Assembly (NCBI RefSeq): GCF_003752155.1
Contig: NZ_RJVG01000003.1
Location: 310,001-374,000 of the forward strand
Length of the DNA: 64,000 nucleotides
From: Mobilisporobacter senegalensis
Lineage (GTDB): Bacteria; Bacillota; Clostridia; Lachnospirales; Lachnospiraceae
Reading direction: 5' to 3'
Position numbers and translations under genes: made by a program. This document shows positions 53,435-61,469 of the stretch, one piece after another. The number at the start of each line of letters is the position of its first letter. Within the stretch, counting starts at the first letter, position 1. Under the pieces are notes generated by a model. That model was not told the origin of the DNA, did not search any database, and saw nothing but the letters and a program-made list of their open reading frames with translations.

Positions 53435-53614
53435 CTAAAGTAATGCTTCCAAATCAGATTCTCCTAAAACAGTTATTCCATTCTTCACCAACAGCTCTGC
53501 CGTTACTCCATTTCCATCCATTAGTCTGCCTGAAAAAGTACCATCATAAATTCTTCCATAACCGCAGGAAGGACTGCGTTCTTTCAAAATTGCATATTTA
53601 CAATCATAAAAAAC
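53435..53614 (-). pseudogene. Truncated DUF523 gene remnant (C-terminal third only)
   Basis: The frame ending at TAG (53435-53437) reads CKYAILKERSPSCGYGRIYD, then GTFSGRLMDGNGVTAELLVK, then NGITVLGESDLEALL. This is the conserved end of DUF523 (YbbK-like) proteins, including the Cys in SPSCG. Intact members are about 150 residues; here only about 59 remain, with no start codon, and the frame is closed upstream by TAA overlapping the last codons of the SplB-like gene. A deletion has removed the N-terminal part. Confidence 0.75.
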
Positions 53615-54473
53615 TTAGCTGTTCCATCGATTCTTTTTCTTCAAACTCATGCAAATATTTAAAGATATCATCATTATTACATACAATATTATACTTTTTA
53701 CATTCTTCATAAAATATACCCATAAGTTCCTTATTATGATCACTCATAATTTCATAAGCATATCCATATTTTTTATGATACCTTTCTTTCATTCCGGGAA
53801 AATGTTGATCTAATTTTTCATAAAAATATTCCCTGTTTCCTTCTCTTAGGGTTAATCCTATTCCAAAACATATAATTCCATATACTTTTGCTTCAATGCA
53901 ATAGTTTAGTAATCCCCTTAAATTCTCTTTGGTATCATTAATAAATGGTAAGATTGGAGTCATCCAGACTACTGTTGGTATATCGTGCTCTTTCATTACC
54001 TGTAGAACCTCAAAACGTTCCTTTGTGGTACTTACACTGGGTTCTATAATCTTACACAAGTCTTCATCATAAGTGGTCAGTGTTGTTTGTACCACACATT
54101 TTGTCTTAGCGTTTATCTTCTTTAACAAATCCAGATCTCTTAGAATTCGATTGGATTTCGTTTGAATGCTGATTCCAAAGCCATATTCTTCAATGAGTTC
54201 CAGACTTTTTCTAGTAGATTTCAGCTTATCCTCCATATGAATATATGGATCGCACATAGCCCCAGTTCCGATCATACATTTCTTTCTTTTTCTTCTCAAG
54301 GAATCTTCTAATAATTGATTTCCATTACTTTTTATTTCCACATCTTCAAAATCATGCTTCATGCCGTAACATTTACTTCTGGCATCACAATAGATGCAGC
54401 CATGAGTGCAGCCACGATATAGATTCATACCATTCTTTGAAGATAGTATTCCTTTTACTTCCTTATAGTGCAT
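53604..54473 (-). CDS. SplB-like radical SAM protein (COG1533)
   Basis: 289 residues. The radical SAM cluster motif is CTHGCIYC (CX3CX2C, about residues 22-29), preceded by LSSKNGMNLYRG and followed by the GTGAMCDPYIHMEDKLKSTRK block (about 68-88) and ISIQTKSNRILRDLDLL typical of the SPL/Rv2578c family. It is smaller than true spore photoproduct lyase (about 340 residues) and lacks a clear photoproduct Cys, so repair of UV damage is not claimed; many members are of unknown function. RBS GAGG precedes ATG at 54473. Its 3' end overlaps the DUF523 remnant. Confidence 0.88.
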   Translation of the reverse strand: MHYKEVKGILSSKNGMNLYRGCTHGCIYCDARSKCYGMKHDFEDVEIKSNGNQLLEDSLRRKRKKCMIGTGAMCDPYIHMEDKLKSTRKSLELIEEYGFGISIQTKSNRILRDLDLLKKINAKTKCVVQTTLTTYDEDLCKIIEPSVSTTKERFEVLQVMKEHDIPTVVWMTPILPFINDTKENLRGLLNYCIEAKVYGIICFGIGLTLREGNREYFYEKLDQHFPGMKERYHKKYGYAYEIMSDHNKELMGIFYEECKKYNIVCNNDDIFKYLHEFEEKESMEQLSFL

Positions 54474-54518
54474 AATTTATGACCTCGTTTTTATTAATCA
54501 ATCTCATGTAATAAAAAA

Positions 54519-54545
54519 GGCATAAAACAAATTATGTTCTATGCC
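54519..54545 (-). terminator. Lytic transglycosylase terminator
   Basis: GGCATA (54519-54524) pairs with TATGCC (54540-54545), with an inner AACA/TGTT pairing and six U following on the minus strand, 10 bases after the stop at 54556. Confidence 0.85.
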
Positions 54546-54555
54546 TCATGATAGT

Positions 54556-55332
54556 CTATATGTTTTTTAATAAATTCATTACCGGAACATTGTAATTAAT
54601 CTGTTGTGATGCAAAATAATTGGATTCTTCTTGTTCTTCTTCATTTTTATTTACTTCTGCCAGCAACATATCTAATAGCTTTAAATAATCAGGATAAGAG
54701 AAAATCTCATCAAGTTTTTTATCTGTGTCTTCCATAACCACTGGTTCCTGTATGATAGTAACCGGCGGTAAGTTTGGAGCCTCAGTCTGACTGCTGCCAC
54801 TTTGATTAGATGGTCTTGTAGTTACTGTTGCGTTTGTATCAATATTCTGTCCCATATAATTAGTTACTTTTACAACATAATTCTGAGTTTCTTTAAAAGG
54901 AGGAATTCCTCCATACTTGGCTACATTACCACTTCCTGCATTATAAGCGGCTAATGCCAGTTTGGTATTACCATCATATCTTTTGAGTAATCCAGCAATG
55001 TATTTAGTGCCACCCATAATGTTCTGTTCTGCATCGAATGAATTCGTGACTCCAAGTTCTTTCGCTGTTGCAGGCATCAATTGCATTACTCCTTGTGCTC
55101 CGCTTCTTGAAACTGCATTCGCATTAAAATTAGATTCTGCTTTGCCAATTGCCTTAATTAAATTTACAGGCACATTATATTTACTGGCAGCTTTATCAAA
55201 AATATCATCCATAGATTTGGTTTCTCCAAGAAAAGAAGAAAAGTTCGATTTACCTGTGCTTGTTTTCTTTGTGGATTTTATACCATTCATATTCTGTTGT
55301 TCAATATTTGATATCCCATTCACTTGTGACAT
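54556..55332 (-). CDS. Lytic transglycosylase (SLT domain), no signal peptide
   Basis: 258 residues from ATG at 55332 (RBS TTGGAG; the frame opens 12 bases earlier at TTG). After a Ser/Thr/Asn-rich N-terminus, an SLT domain spans about residues 45-150: catalytic Glu in IKAIGKAESNFNANAVSRSGA, then GVMQLMPATAKELGV and LALAAYNAGSGNVAKYGG. The tail is acidic with no known domain. No signal peptide is visible. SLT proteins without one occur with flagellar or phage systems, but neither is here, so the export route is unclear. A strong promoter and a palindrome precede it. Confidence 0.88.
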   Translation of the reverse strand: MSQVNGISNIEQQNMNGIKSTKKTSTGKSNFSSFLGETKSMDDIFDKAASKYNVPVNLIKAIGKAESNFNANAVSRSGAQGVMQLMPATAKELGVTNSFDAEQNIMGGTKYIAGLLKRYDGNTKLALAAYNAGSGNVAKYGGIPPFKETQNYVVKVTNYMGQNIDTNATVTTRPSNQSGSSQTEAPNLPPVTIIQEPVVMEDTDKKLDEIFSYPDYLKLLDMLLAEVNKNEEEQEESNYFASQQINYNVPVMNLLKNI

Positions 55333-55393
55333 GATATTCTCCAATCTATTTTCTAATCATCTGTACTTATCCAAATTATTATGGCACCATTAT

Positions 55394-55414
55394 GCAGATT
55401 AGGAGCTAATCTGC
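55394..55414 (-). promoter_or_regulatory. Palindrome at transglycosylase transcription start
   Basis: GCAGATTAG (55394-55402) and CTAATCTGC (55406-55414) form a perfect 9-base inverted repeat with a 3-base centre. It lies just downstream of the -10 box, at about +5 to +25 of the predicted transcript, so it may be an operator or a leader hairpin; it could also act as a weak terminator behind the suf operon. Confidence 0.55.
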
Positions 55415-55425
55415 TTATTATGATT

Positions 55426-55454
55426 ATTATACTTAAATTTACATATATTTTCAA
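55426..55454 (-). promoter_or_regulatory. Promoter of lytic transglycosylase gene
   Basis: Minus strand TTGAAA (55449-55454), 17-base spacer, TATAAT (55426-55431), about 95 bases before the start codon. Confidence 0.7.
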
Positions 55455-55481
55455 CATAAAAATCGAAAATATATTATTTTT

Positions 55482-55709
55482 CTACTTTAACCATTCCTCT
55501 TTCTCTAATAATAGTTGCTCTATTTTTGGTGTACATCTCCTGCCACCGCATGGTCCGCTGCCTGCACCCGTTATGCCTTGAACTTCCTTTAAAGTACCAG
55601 CTCCCTCTCTAATTGCTCTCTTCATGGTAGATCTTGGTATTCCTTTGCAGATACAGACTTTTGTCATCTTATCTATAATTTCTGTATTTCTATTTTCCTC
55701 CAATTTCAT
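55482..55709 (-). CDS. BFD-like [2Fe-2S] protein at end of suf operon
   Basis: About 75 residues from ATG at 55709 (RBS GGAAGG; an alternative ATG four codons earlier lacks an RBS). The Cys pattern C-x-C ... C-x4-C (CICKGIPRS and GPCGGRRC) with a helix-rich middle matches the bacterioferritin-associated ferredoxin (BFD) fold, which binds a [2Fe-2S] cluster with four Cys. It lies 45 bases after sufU and probably belongs to the suf transcript. It might carry clusters or serve as an electron carrier for Fe-S assembly; this is inference, as BFD-like domains also occur in iron-release and dehydrogenase proteins. Confidence 0.8.
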   Translation of the reverse strand: MKLEENRNTEIIDKMTKVCICKGIPRSTMKRAIREGAGTLKEVQGITGAGSGPCGGRRCTPKIEQLLLEKEEWLK

Positions 55710-55754
55710 TCTCCCTTCCATCCATGATCATAATGATCAATCATATGCAGATCT

Positions 55755-56183
55755 TCATTTTTTATTCAAAGACTCATTTAGCGTGTGCCAGGCTAAAACA
55801 GCACATTTTACTCTGGCCGGCATATTAGATATATTCTTAAGAGCAAGAGCATCTTCCAATTTCTCAAGTTCCTCTTCTTCTGTAATTTCCCGCTTGATCA
55901 TACCCAGGAAAGTCTCTATTAGTTCTTTTGCTTCTTTTACTTCCTTTCCCTTGATCAGGTCAATCATAATAGATGCAGAGGCCTGAGATATAGCGCAGCC
56001 AACACCGGTAAATCCTGCATCTTCAATCCTGTCATCAACGATTTTTATTTCCAGTTCAATTTCATCACCGCAACTGGGATTGTGACCTTTTTCTATCATA
56101 GTTGCACCTTCTATATGATGTTTATTATGCCCGGAGGCATTATGGTCCGTTATGATTTCAGAATATATACTATTTAGATCCAT
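55755..56183 (-). CDS. sufU: SufU, sulfur acceptor/zinc scaffold protein
   Basis: 142 residues. SufU accepts sulfur from SufS by ligand swapping at zinc. The three conserved Cys are C38 in NPSCGD, C63 in GVGCAISQAS and C127 in ARVKCAVLAW, with the insert between the last two that marks SufU rather than IscU. The start MDLNSIYSEIITDH is typical. It overlaps the sufS 3' end by 14 bases, which suggests coupled translation with its enzyme partner. Confidence 0.95.
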   Translation of the reverse strand: MDLNSIYSEIITDHNASGHNKHHIEGATMIEKGHNPSCGDEIELEIKIVDDRIEDAGFTGVGCAISQASASIMIDLIKGKEVKEAKELIETFLGMIKREITEEEELEKLEDALALKNISNMPARVKCAVLAWHTLNESLNKK

Positions 56184-57396
56184 ACCCCAGCCACCTCCTT
56201 GTATTTTCTAAGGCATTTACAAATTGATCTATATCTTCTTTGGTATTGTACAAATAAAAGCTTGCTCTGCAGGTTGCGTTCACATTCATATATCTCATAA
56301 GTGGATGGGCACAGTGGTGACCCGCTCTGATTGCCACCCCATAAGAATCTAAAATACTTGCTACATCATGGGGATGTACCTCTTTTACATTAAAGGAGAT
56401 TACCCCTGCTTTTTTATTCATGTCCTTCGTTCCATATACAGTAATATGAGGATTTTCACTTAGTTTATCCAATGCATAGCTTACTAATTCTTTTTCCAAT
56501 TCCTCTATTTTTTCCATTTTAAATTCATTAAGATAGTCAATTGCAGCGGATAATCCAACTGCTCCACCTACATTTTGAGTTCCTCCTTCAAATTTATATG
56601 GTATTTCCCCATAGGTGGCTTCCTGTTCCCAGACATACTCAATCATATCGCCACCGTAGAGAAATGGAGGCATCTTCATGAGAAATTCTTCTTTACCATA
56701 AACCACTCCAATTCCCATGGGCCCTAACATTTTATGCCCGGAAAAAACAGCAAAATCAGCATCTAAATCTGTTATATTTACCTTTATATGAGGTACACTT
56801 TGCGTAACGTCTACAATTGCCAGCGCTCCCACATCATGGGCTTTCTTTATTATCTTTTCTACCGGGTTGATCACTCCAAGTACATTGGAGATATGAATCA
56901 CAGAAACAATCTTCGTTTTCTCTGTTATCTTACTTTCGATTTCCTCATGAGATATTAATCCCTCTTCATCCAGGTATAGGTATTTTAATATTGCACCTTT
57001 CGCTTTTGCTACCTGCTGCCATGGAACCAGATTTGAATGATGTTCTGCAATGGATATTACGATTTCATCCCCTTCTTTGATAAAATTCATACCATAAGAA
57101 TACGCCAGTAAATTAAATCCTTCCGTTGCACTTTTTGTAAATATGATTTCTTTCTCTTTCTTCGCTCCAATGAAGTTTTTTACCTTGCTTCTTGTGTTCT
57201 CATACATTTCAGTGGCCTTCACACTAAGAGAATACGCTCCCCTATGAGGATTGGCATTATAAAGCTTATAATATTCCTCTACTGCACCTAAAACAGATAA
57301 AGGTTTCTGGGTCGTAGCAGCACTATCTAAATAGGCCAGCCTTTTATCATTTATCTTCTGATGGAGGATTGGAAAATCCAATAATATATTATCCAT
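56170..57396 (-). CDS. sufS: Cysteine desulfurase SufS
   Basis: 408 residues, group II PLP cysteine desulfurase. The PLP lysine is K222 in FSGHKMLGPMGIG, PLP-binding His in SIAEHHSNLVPW (about residues 115-126) and Asp/Gln in AIVDVTQS; the sulfur-bearing catalytic C362 sits in RAGHHCAHPLM. It removes sulfur from L-cysteine as persulfide and passes it to SufU. ATG at 57396 overlaps the sufD 3' end by 8 bases; RBS AGGAGG. Confidence 0.96.
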   Translation of the reverse strand: MDNILLDFPILHQKINDKRLAYLDSAATTQKPLSVLGAVEEYYKLYNANPHRGAYSLSVKATEMYENTRSKVKNFIGAKKEKEIIFTKSATEGFNLLAYSYGMNFIKEGDEIVISIAEHHSNLVPWQQVAKAKGAILKYLYLDEEGLISHEEIESKITEKTKIVSVIHISNVLGVINPVEKIIKKAHDVGALAIVDVTQSVPHIKVNITDLDADFAVFSGHKMLGPMGIGVVYGKEEFLMKMPPFLYGGDMIEYVWEQEATYGEIPYKFEGGTQNVGGAVGLSAAIDYLNEFKMEKIEELEKELVSYALDKLSENPHITVYGTKDMNKKAGVISFNVKEVHPHDVASILDSYGVAIRAGHHCAHPLMRYMNVNATCRASFYLYNTKEDIDQFVNALENTRRWLGYGSK

Positions 57397-58495
57397 AGAC
57401 TAATTTCCTCCTAATCTCATCATAAATGATTGTCTTTATATTTTTATCCGGTATTAAATCAATAATTGGACGAATATTAGCCTCTATTATTAATCTTTTC
57501 GCTTCTTCTTCCCGAATACCTCTTGTCATAAGATAAAATAATTTATTCTCATCAATTTTGCCAGCACTGGCAGAATGTTCTCCCGAAACATCTTCTTCTG
57601 TACACAAAAGAATTGGAACAGATTTATTCTTTGCTTCTTTACTAAGTAGTACAGCATATTCTTCTTCTTTTCCAATTGATCCGGATGCACCCTTCTTAAA
57701 GTCAATGGTACCTCTGAATGTCTTTTGGGATTTATCCATCAATGCACCTTTGACTTCAATATTACTTTGGGTTTCTTTTCCATAATGGTTTATTCTATAA
57801 TTCATATCAAGGGTTCTTCCCTTATCTCCAATATATACCGTATGCACACTGGCAGAACTGCGATATCCTTCCAGCTCTGAACAGACATTGGTTACACTGG
57901 TTTTTGAACCTAGTTCCACCAGAATAAAATTCACCCTGGCATTCTCTTCTAATTTGACTATACTACCATCTAAATGTATACTTTTATCAGAAAGAGATTG
58001 CACTTTTATAAGATTTATTGTTGAGTTCTTCTTACCGTAAATACGGGTTAATCCATTATGAAAACTATTTGTTTTATCTTTAGAATCATATTCAATAATG
58101 AATGTGCTTTCGCTGCCTTCTTCAGCAATAATGATATTATTATCATATATCACATCGGAGTCCGTATCGAACTCATAATGAATTGTTACTGGCTCTTTGA
58201 TTCTTTGGTCCTTATTTATCTTAGCATAAAAACCCGTGTTGTAATTATCTTTCACAAGTTCACTTAACTCTTTACTGATTCCATCATATTGGAAAGAATT
58301 TAATAAATCTATAGAAGAATTCATTTTATCAATTGGTTCAATATCTATTGAACTGTTCTTCCCAATTTGCAATATATCTAATGTATATGGCTTCATTTCC
58401 GGCATATCCCTGTCAATAGAGATATCATTGACTCCAAGCCAATTCCATGTCCTGACCGGAATATAATTTATATTATTTAATAAATTCTCACTCAT
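57389..58495 (-). CDS. sufD: SufD, Fe-S assembly complex subunit
   Basis: 368 residues of the SufB/SufD family, with a right-handed beta-helix core (many short strands, about 90-290) and the C-terminal block GEHSASAGKIDENKLFYLMTRGI (about 308-330). SufD pairs with SufB in the SufBC2D scaffold. The shorter, more divergent N-terminus separates it from SufB (also in this operon). RBS AGGAG precedes ATG at 58495. It begins 10 bases after the sufB stop. Confidence 0.93.
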   Translation of the reverse strand: MSENLLNNINYIPVRTWNWLGVNDISIDRDMPEMKPYTLDILQIGKNSSIDIEPIDKMNSSIDLLNSFQYDGISKELSELVKDNYNTGFYAKINKDQRIKEPVTIHYEFDTDSDVIYDNNIIIAEEGSESTFIIEYDSKDKTNSFHNGLTRIYGKKNSTINLIKVQSLSDKSIHLDGSIVKLEENARVNFILVELGSKTSVTNVCSELEGYRSSASVHTVYIGDKGRTLDMNYRINHYGKETQSNIEVKGALMDKSQKTFRGTIDFKKGASGSIGKEEEYAVLLSKEAKNKSVPILLCTEEDVSGEHSASAGKIDENKLFYLMTRGIREEEAKRLIIEANIRPIIDLIPDKNIKTIIYDEIRRKLVYG

Positions 58496-58505
58496 ACTCT
58501 CACTC

Positions 58506-59912
58506 CTATCCTATGGTGCCTTCTAATTCCAGCTTAATCAGATTATTCATCTCTACTGCATATTCTAATGGAAGTTCTTTCGCAATAGGATCTGCAAATC
58601 CACGTACAATCATGGCCTTTGCCTCTTCCTCACTAATACCTCTTGTCATTAGATAATAGATTGTATCATCGCTGATCCTTCCAATCTTAGCTTCATGTCC
58701 AATCTCCACTTCATTATTTCTGATATCTAACACAGGAATCGTATCTGATCTTGAGAGATCATCTAGCATTAAGGATTCACAAGATATGACTGATTTTGCA
58801 TGATGGGCATTCTCCGTCACTGTAACCGAACCTCTATAAACTGCTGTTCCACCGCTTTTTGAAATGGATTTCGTACTAATGGCAGAAGAAGTATATGGTG
58901 CTGCATGAACTACTTTCGTACCTGTGTCCAAATACTGATCCTTTCCTGCAAATGTAATTCCGGTAAATTCTGATTTTGCATTTTCTCCCTTTAAGATACT
59001 CATTGGATATAACATGGAAATCTTAGAACCAAAGGAACCGGATACCCATTCAATAGTACCATTCTTTTCAACAACGGCTCTCTTTGTATTCAGATTAAGC
59101 ATATTCCTGGACCAGTTTTCAATGGTTGAATATCTTAATGTTGCTCCTTCTTTTATATACAGCTCAACACAGCCTGCATGCAGATTGGTCACATTATATT
59201 TGGGAGCAGAACATCCTTCAATAAAATGAAGTTTCGCATTCTTCTCTAATATAATAAGTGTATGCTCGAACTGGCCTGCCCCTGGTGAATTCAAACGAAA
59301 ATAAGATTGAAGAGGAATATCCACCTCCACTCCTTCCGGAACATATACAAATGATCCGCCCGACCATACTGCACCATGAAGAGCTACAAATTTATGATCA
59401 CTTGGAGGCACTAATTTCATAAAATATTCTTTAATAATATCTTCATATTCTATAATTGCAGATTCCATATCGGTATAAATAACTCCTTGTTTTACAAGGT
59501 CTTCTTTAATACTATGATATACTACTTCTGAATCATATTGAGCTCCAACTCCTGCAAGGGATTCCCGCTCAGCTTTTGGAATTCCCAGTTTTTCAAAAGT
59601 GTCTTTAATTTCTTCCGGAACTTCGCTCCAGTCACTGTTCATCTGGGTATCCGGTTTAACATAAATAACAATATTATCCATATCAAGTTCATCAAGAGCC
59701 GGTCCCCATGCAGGGAGTTCTATTTCATTATATATTTGTAAGGATTTCAGTCTAAACTCAGTCATCCATTCAGGTTCACTTTTCTTTTCAGAAATATCTA
59801 ATATAACTTCACGAGTTAAACCAGTTTTGGTTTTATAGCTAAATTTGTCTTCATTCTTTATATCATAGATTCCTCTATCTAAATCTTCTATTATGGTTTT
59901 CTTTTTTTCCAT
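58506..59912 (-). CDS. sufB: SufB, Fe-S assembly scaffold subunit
   Basis: 468 residues from ATG at 59912 (RBS GGAGG seven bases upstream; the frame opens two codons earlier at GTG). Typical SufB motifs: GVGAQYDSEVVYHSI (about residues 122-136), GAVWSGGSFVYVPEGVEVDIPLQSYF, FIEGCSAPKYN with a conserved Cys, SKSGGTAVYRGSV, and SCESLMLDDLSRSDTIP, containing the Cys associated with cluster assembly. It builds nascent [4Fe-4S] clusters with SufC and SufD. Confidence 0.97.
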   Translation of the reverse strand: MEKKKTIIEDLDRGIYDIKNEDKFSYKTKTGLTREVILDISEKKSEPEWMTEFRLKSLQIYNEIELPAWGPALDELDMDNIVIYVKPDTQMNSDWSEVPEEIKDTFEKLGIPKAERESLAGVGAQYDSEVVYHSIKEDLVKQGVIYTDMESAIIEYEDIIKEYFMKLVPPSDHKFVALHGAVWSGGSFVYVPEGVEVDIPLQSYFRLNSPGAGQFEHTLIILEKNAKLHFIEGCSAPKYNVTNLHAGCVELYIKEGATLRYSTIENWSRNMLNLNTKRAVVEKNGTIEWVSGSFGSKISMLYPMSILKGENAKSEFTGITFAGKDQYLDTGTKVVHAAPYTSSAISTKSISKSGGTAVYRGSVTVTENAHHAKSVISCESLMLDDLSRSDTIPVLDIRNNEVEIGHEAKIGRISDDTIYYLMTRGISEEEAKAMIVRGFADPIAKELPLEYAVEMNNLIKLELEGTIG

Positions 59913-59924
59913 AGTCACACCTCC

Positions 59925-60674
59925 CTATGAACGGACGATATCTTTAAAATCTGCAAAACCATTATCAATGACTTCTTTTGCTAAGGAAGCATCACCGGTT
60001 TTTACAATCTTGCCATCTAATAAAATATGAACATAATCTGGTCTTAGATACTCTAACATCTTACTATTATGAGTAATAATGATTACTGCATTTTCTTCAT
60101 TTTTAAATTGATTTATCCCATTTGACACTATCTTGACCGCATCCACATCCAGACCTGAGTCTGTTTCATCTAATACAACCAGTTTAGGATTTAAGAGCAT
60201 CATTTGAATAATTTCATTTTTCTTTTTCTCGCCACCAGAAAACCCCACATTTAAATACCTGGCAGCATAACTTTCATCAAACTGTAATAATTCTAATTTT
60301 TCTTTTAATTCTGTTCGAAATGATCTCAATTTAATAGGTTTCCCTGTAATTGACATTCTTGCACTGCGAAGTAATCCTTCCACTGTAATTCCAGGCACTT
60401 CTTCTGGTGTCTGAAAAGATAGAAAGATCCCTTTTCTTGCTCTTTCATCTGTTTTTATATCTATTATATTCTCTTCCTCGAATAGAATCTCTCCACTTGT
60501 CACTTTATATCTTGGGTGTCCCATAATTGCATTGGCCAGGGTAGATTTACCGGCACCATTGGAGCCCATGATTACATGGACTTCTCCTTTATTCACTGTT
60601 AGGTTGAGCCCCTTTAATATTTCCTTTTCCTCTGTTTTTGCATATACATCTTTAATTTCTAATAATCTATTCAT
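59925..60674 (-). CDS. sufC: SufC, ATPase of the Fe-S assembly complex
   Basis: 249 residues from ATG at 60674, chosen over an ATG two codons earlier because GGAG lies about nine bases upstream. ABC-type ATPase: Walker A GSNGAGKSTLANAI (about residues 38-51), signature GFSGGEKKKNEI, and Walker B LVVLDETDSGLDVDAVKIV. SufC hydrolyses ATP to reshape SufB-SufD for cluster formation. First gene of the sufC-sufB-sufD-sufS-sufU-BFD operon; B. subtilis has the different order sufC-D-S-U-B. Confidence 0.97.
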   Translation of the reverse strand: MNRLLEIKDVYAKTEEKEILKGLNLTVNKGEVHVIMGSNGAGKSTLANAIMGHPRYKVTSGEILFEEENIIDIKTDERARKGIFLSFQTPEEVPGITVEGLLRSARMSITGKPIKLRSFRTELKEKLELLQFDESYAARYLNVGFSGGEKKKNEIIQMMLLNPKLVVLDETDSGLDVDAVKIVSNGINQFKNEENAVIIITHNSKMLEYLRPDYVHILLDGKIVKTGDASLAKEVIDNGFADFKDIVRS

Positions 60675-60720
60675 AATCATCGACTCCTATATTTATTTCC
60701 AATTTAATTCCGAGTTTTTT

Positions 60721-60745
60721 AATTCCGACTAATTTACTTGGATAT
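60721..60745 (-). promoter_or_regulatory. IscR-like operator of the suf operon
   Basis: On the minus strand this 25-base stretch contains CCAAGTAAATTAGTCGGA and, compared from memory with the E. coli IscR type 1 consensus, agrees at about 19 of 25 positions, with a perfect AAATTAGTCGG right half. It lies at about +1 to +25 of the predicted suf transcript, where binding would block transcription. A second partial copy of its end, AATTCCGA (60706-60713, as read on the plus strand), lies 15 bases closer to sufC. Confidence 0.65.
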
Positions 60746-60752
60746 CGATATT

Positions 60753-60781
60753 ATTCTATTACTATACACTTTGTTTGTCAA
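60753..60781 (-). promoter_or_regulatory. Promoter of suf operon
   Basis: Minus strand TTGACA (60776-60781), 17-base spacer, TAGAAT (60753-60758), immediately upstream of the IscR-like box. Confidence 0.78.
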
Positions 60782-60813
60782 CTATGTATTCTGCTATTTT
60801 AAATTTTTATCCC

Positions 60814-60857
60814 AAAAAAGGAACTGTTCCTAGAAATATAGAAACAGTTCCTTTTTT
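60814..60857. terminator. Terminator of NUDIX gene, overlapping its stop
   Basis: AAAAAAGGAACTGTT (60814-60828) pairs perfectly with AACAGTTCCTTTTTT (60843-60857), 15 bases, with A and U tracts for both directions. The right arm includes part of the NUDIX stop codon. Confidence 0.88.
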
Positions 60858-61308
60858 AAAAGTATTTTCGATTTCCCCAAAGGTTACTCTTCTTTAGGTC
60901 CATATATTCATTATAAGCTCTCTCTAGAATTTGTTTTTCATTTGAGAACTTTAGCAAATGATAAGCTTCATGGAATTTATAATAACCAGAATCCATAAAA
61001 TACTCTTCACGTTGTGGTTTACTATAGTAACTATCAGTCATCATTAAGTACCAATGAACTTCTTTCATTACTGTGTCAGAAGGGGTATTAAAACTATACT
61101 GACTCTTACCGATATATTTAATTATAGATGCATCAGCACCAGTTTCTTCTTTGACCTCACGAATAGCAGTTTCTTTGTATTCCTCTCCTTCTTCAACTGT
61201 ACCCTTTGGCAAAACCCATCCCTCATATTTGTTTTTATAATTTTTATACAGTAATAAAATTTTACCCCTAAAAATGACCACACCGCCACAGCTCGTTGCT
61301 TCAATCAT
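60856..61308 (-). CDS. NUDIX hydrolase
   Basis: 150 residues. The NUDIX box spans about residues 36-58 (GTVEEGEEYKETAIREVKEE followed by TGA), with all catalytic Glu in place. It hydrolyses a nucleoside diphosphate linked to another group; the substrate cannot be read. The N-terminus MIEATSCGGVVIF and the LPKGTVEEGE form resemble the bis(5'-nucleosyl)-tetraphosphatase/MutT-like group found in many Firmicutes. RBS AGGAGG precedes ATG at 61308. It has its own promoter and terminator, so it is monocistronic. Confidence 0.9.
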   Translation of the reverse strand: MIEATSCGGVVIFRGKILLLYKNYKNKYEGWVLPKGTVEEGEEYKETAIREVKEETGADASIIKYIGKSQYSFNTPSDTVMKEVHWYLMMTDSYYSKPQREEYFMDSGYYKFHEAYHLLKFSNEKQILERAYNEYMDLKKSNLWGNRKYF

Positions 61309-61405
61309 CGCAAATCCTCCTGTTATGCTGACCTAAAGATATATTAAGTAGCCATTACTTTTTAATATATGCTTTTAAGTCGAGTGTGTCTCTTTACTTA
61401 AGATA

Positions 61406-61434
61406 AGTATACAACGTTTTGTATGGGTTTTCAA
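61406..61434 (-). promoter_or_regulatory. Promoter of NUDIX gene with inverted repeat
   Basis: Minus strand TTGAAA (61429-61434), 17-base spacer, TATACT (61406-61411). The inverted repeat ATACAA-CGTT-TTGTAT (61409-61424) overlaps the -10 and spacer and could be an operator. Confidence 0.6.
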
Positions 61435-61469
61435 TCACTATTTGTAATAGGAGGAATATATAGGAATAT

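Noticed and set aside
54962-55402. 146-codon plus-strand frame opposite the transglycosylase
   Set aside because: Antisense to a clear SLT gene and covers its promoter-side palindrome; no protein-family features.
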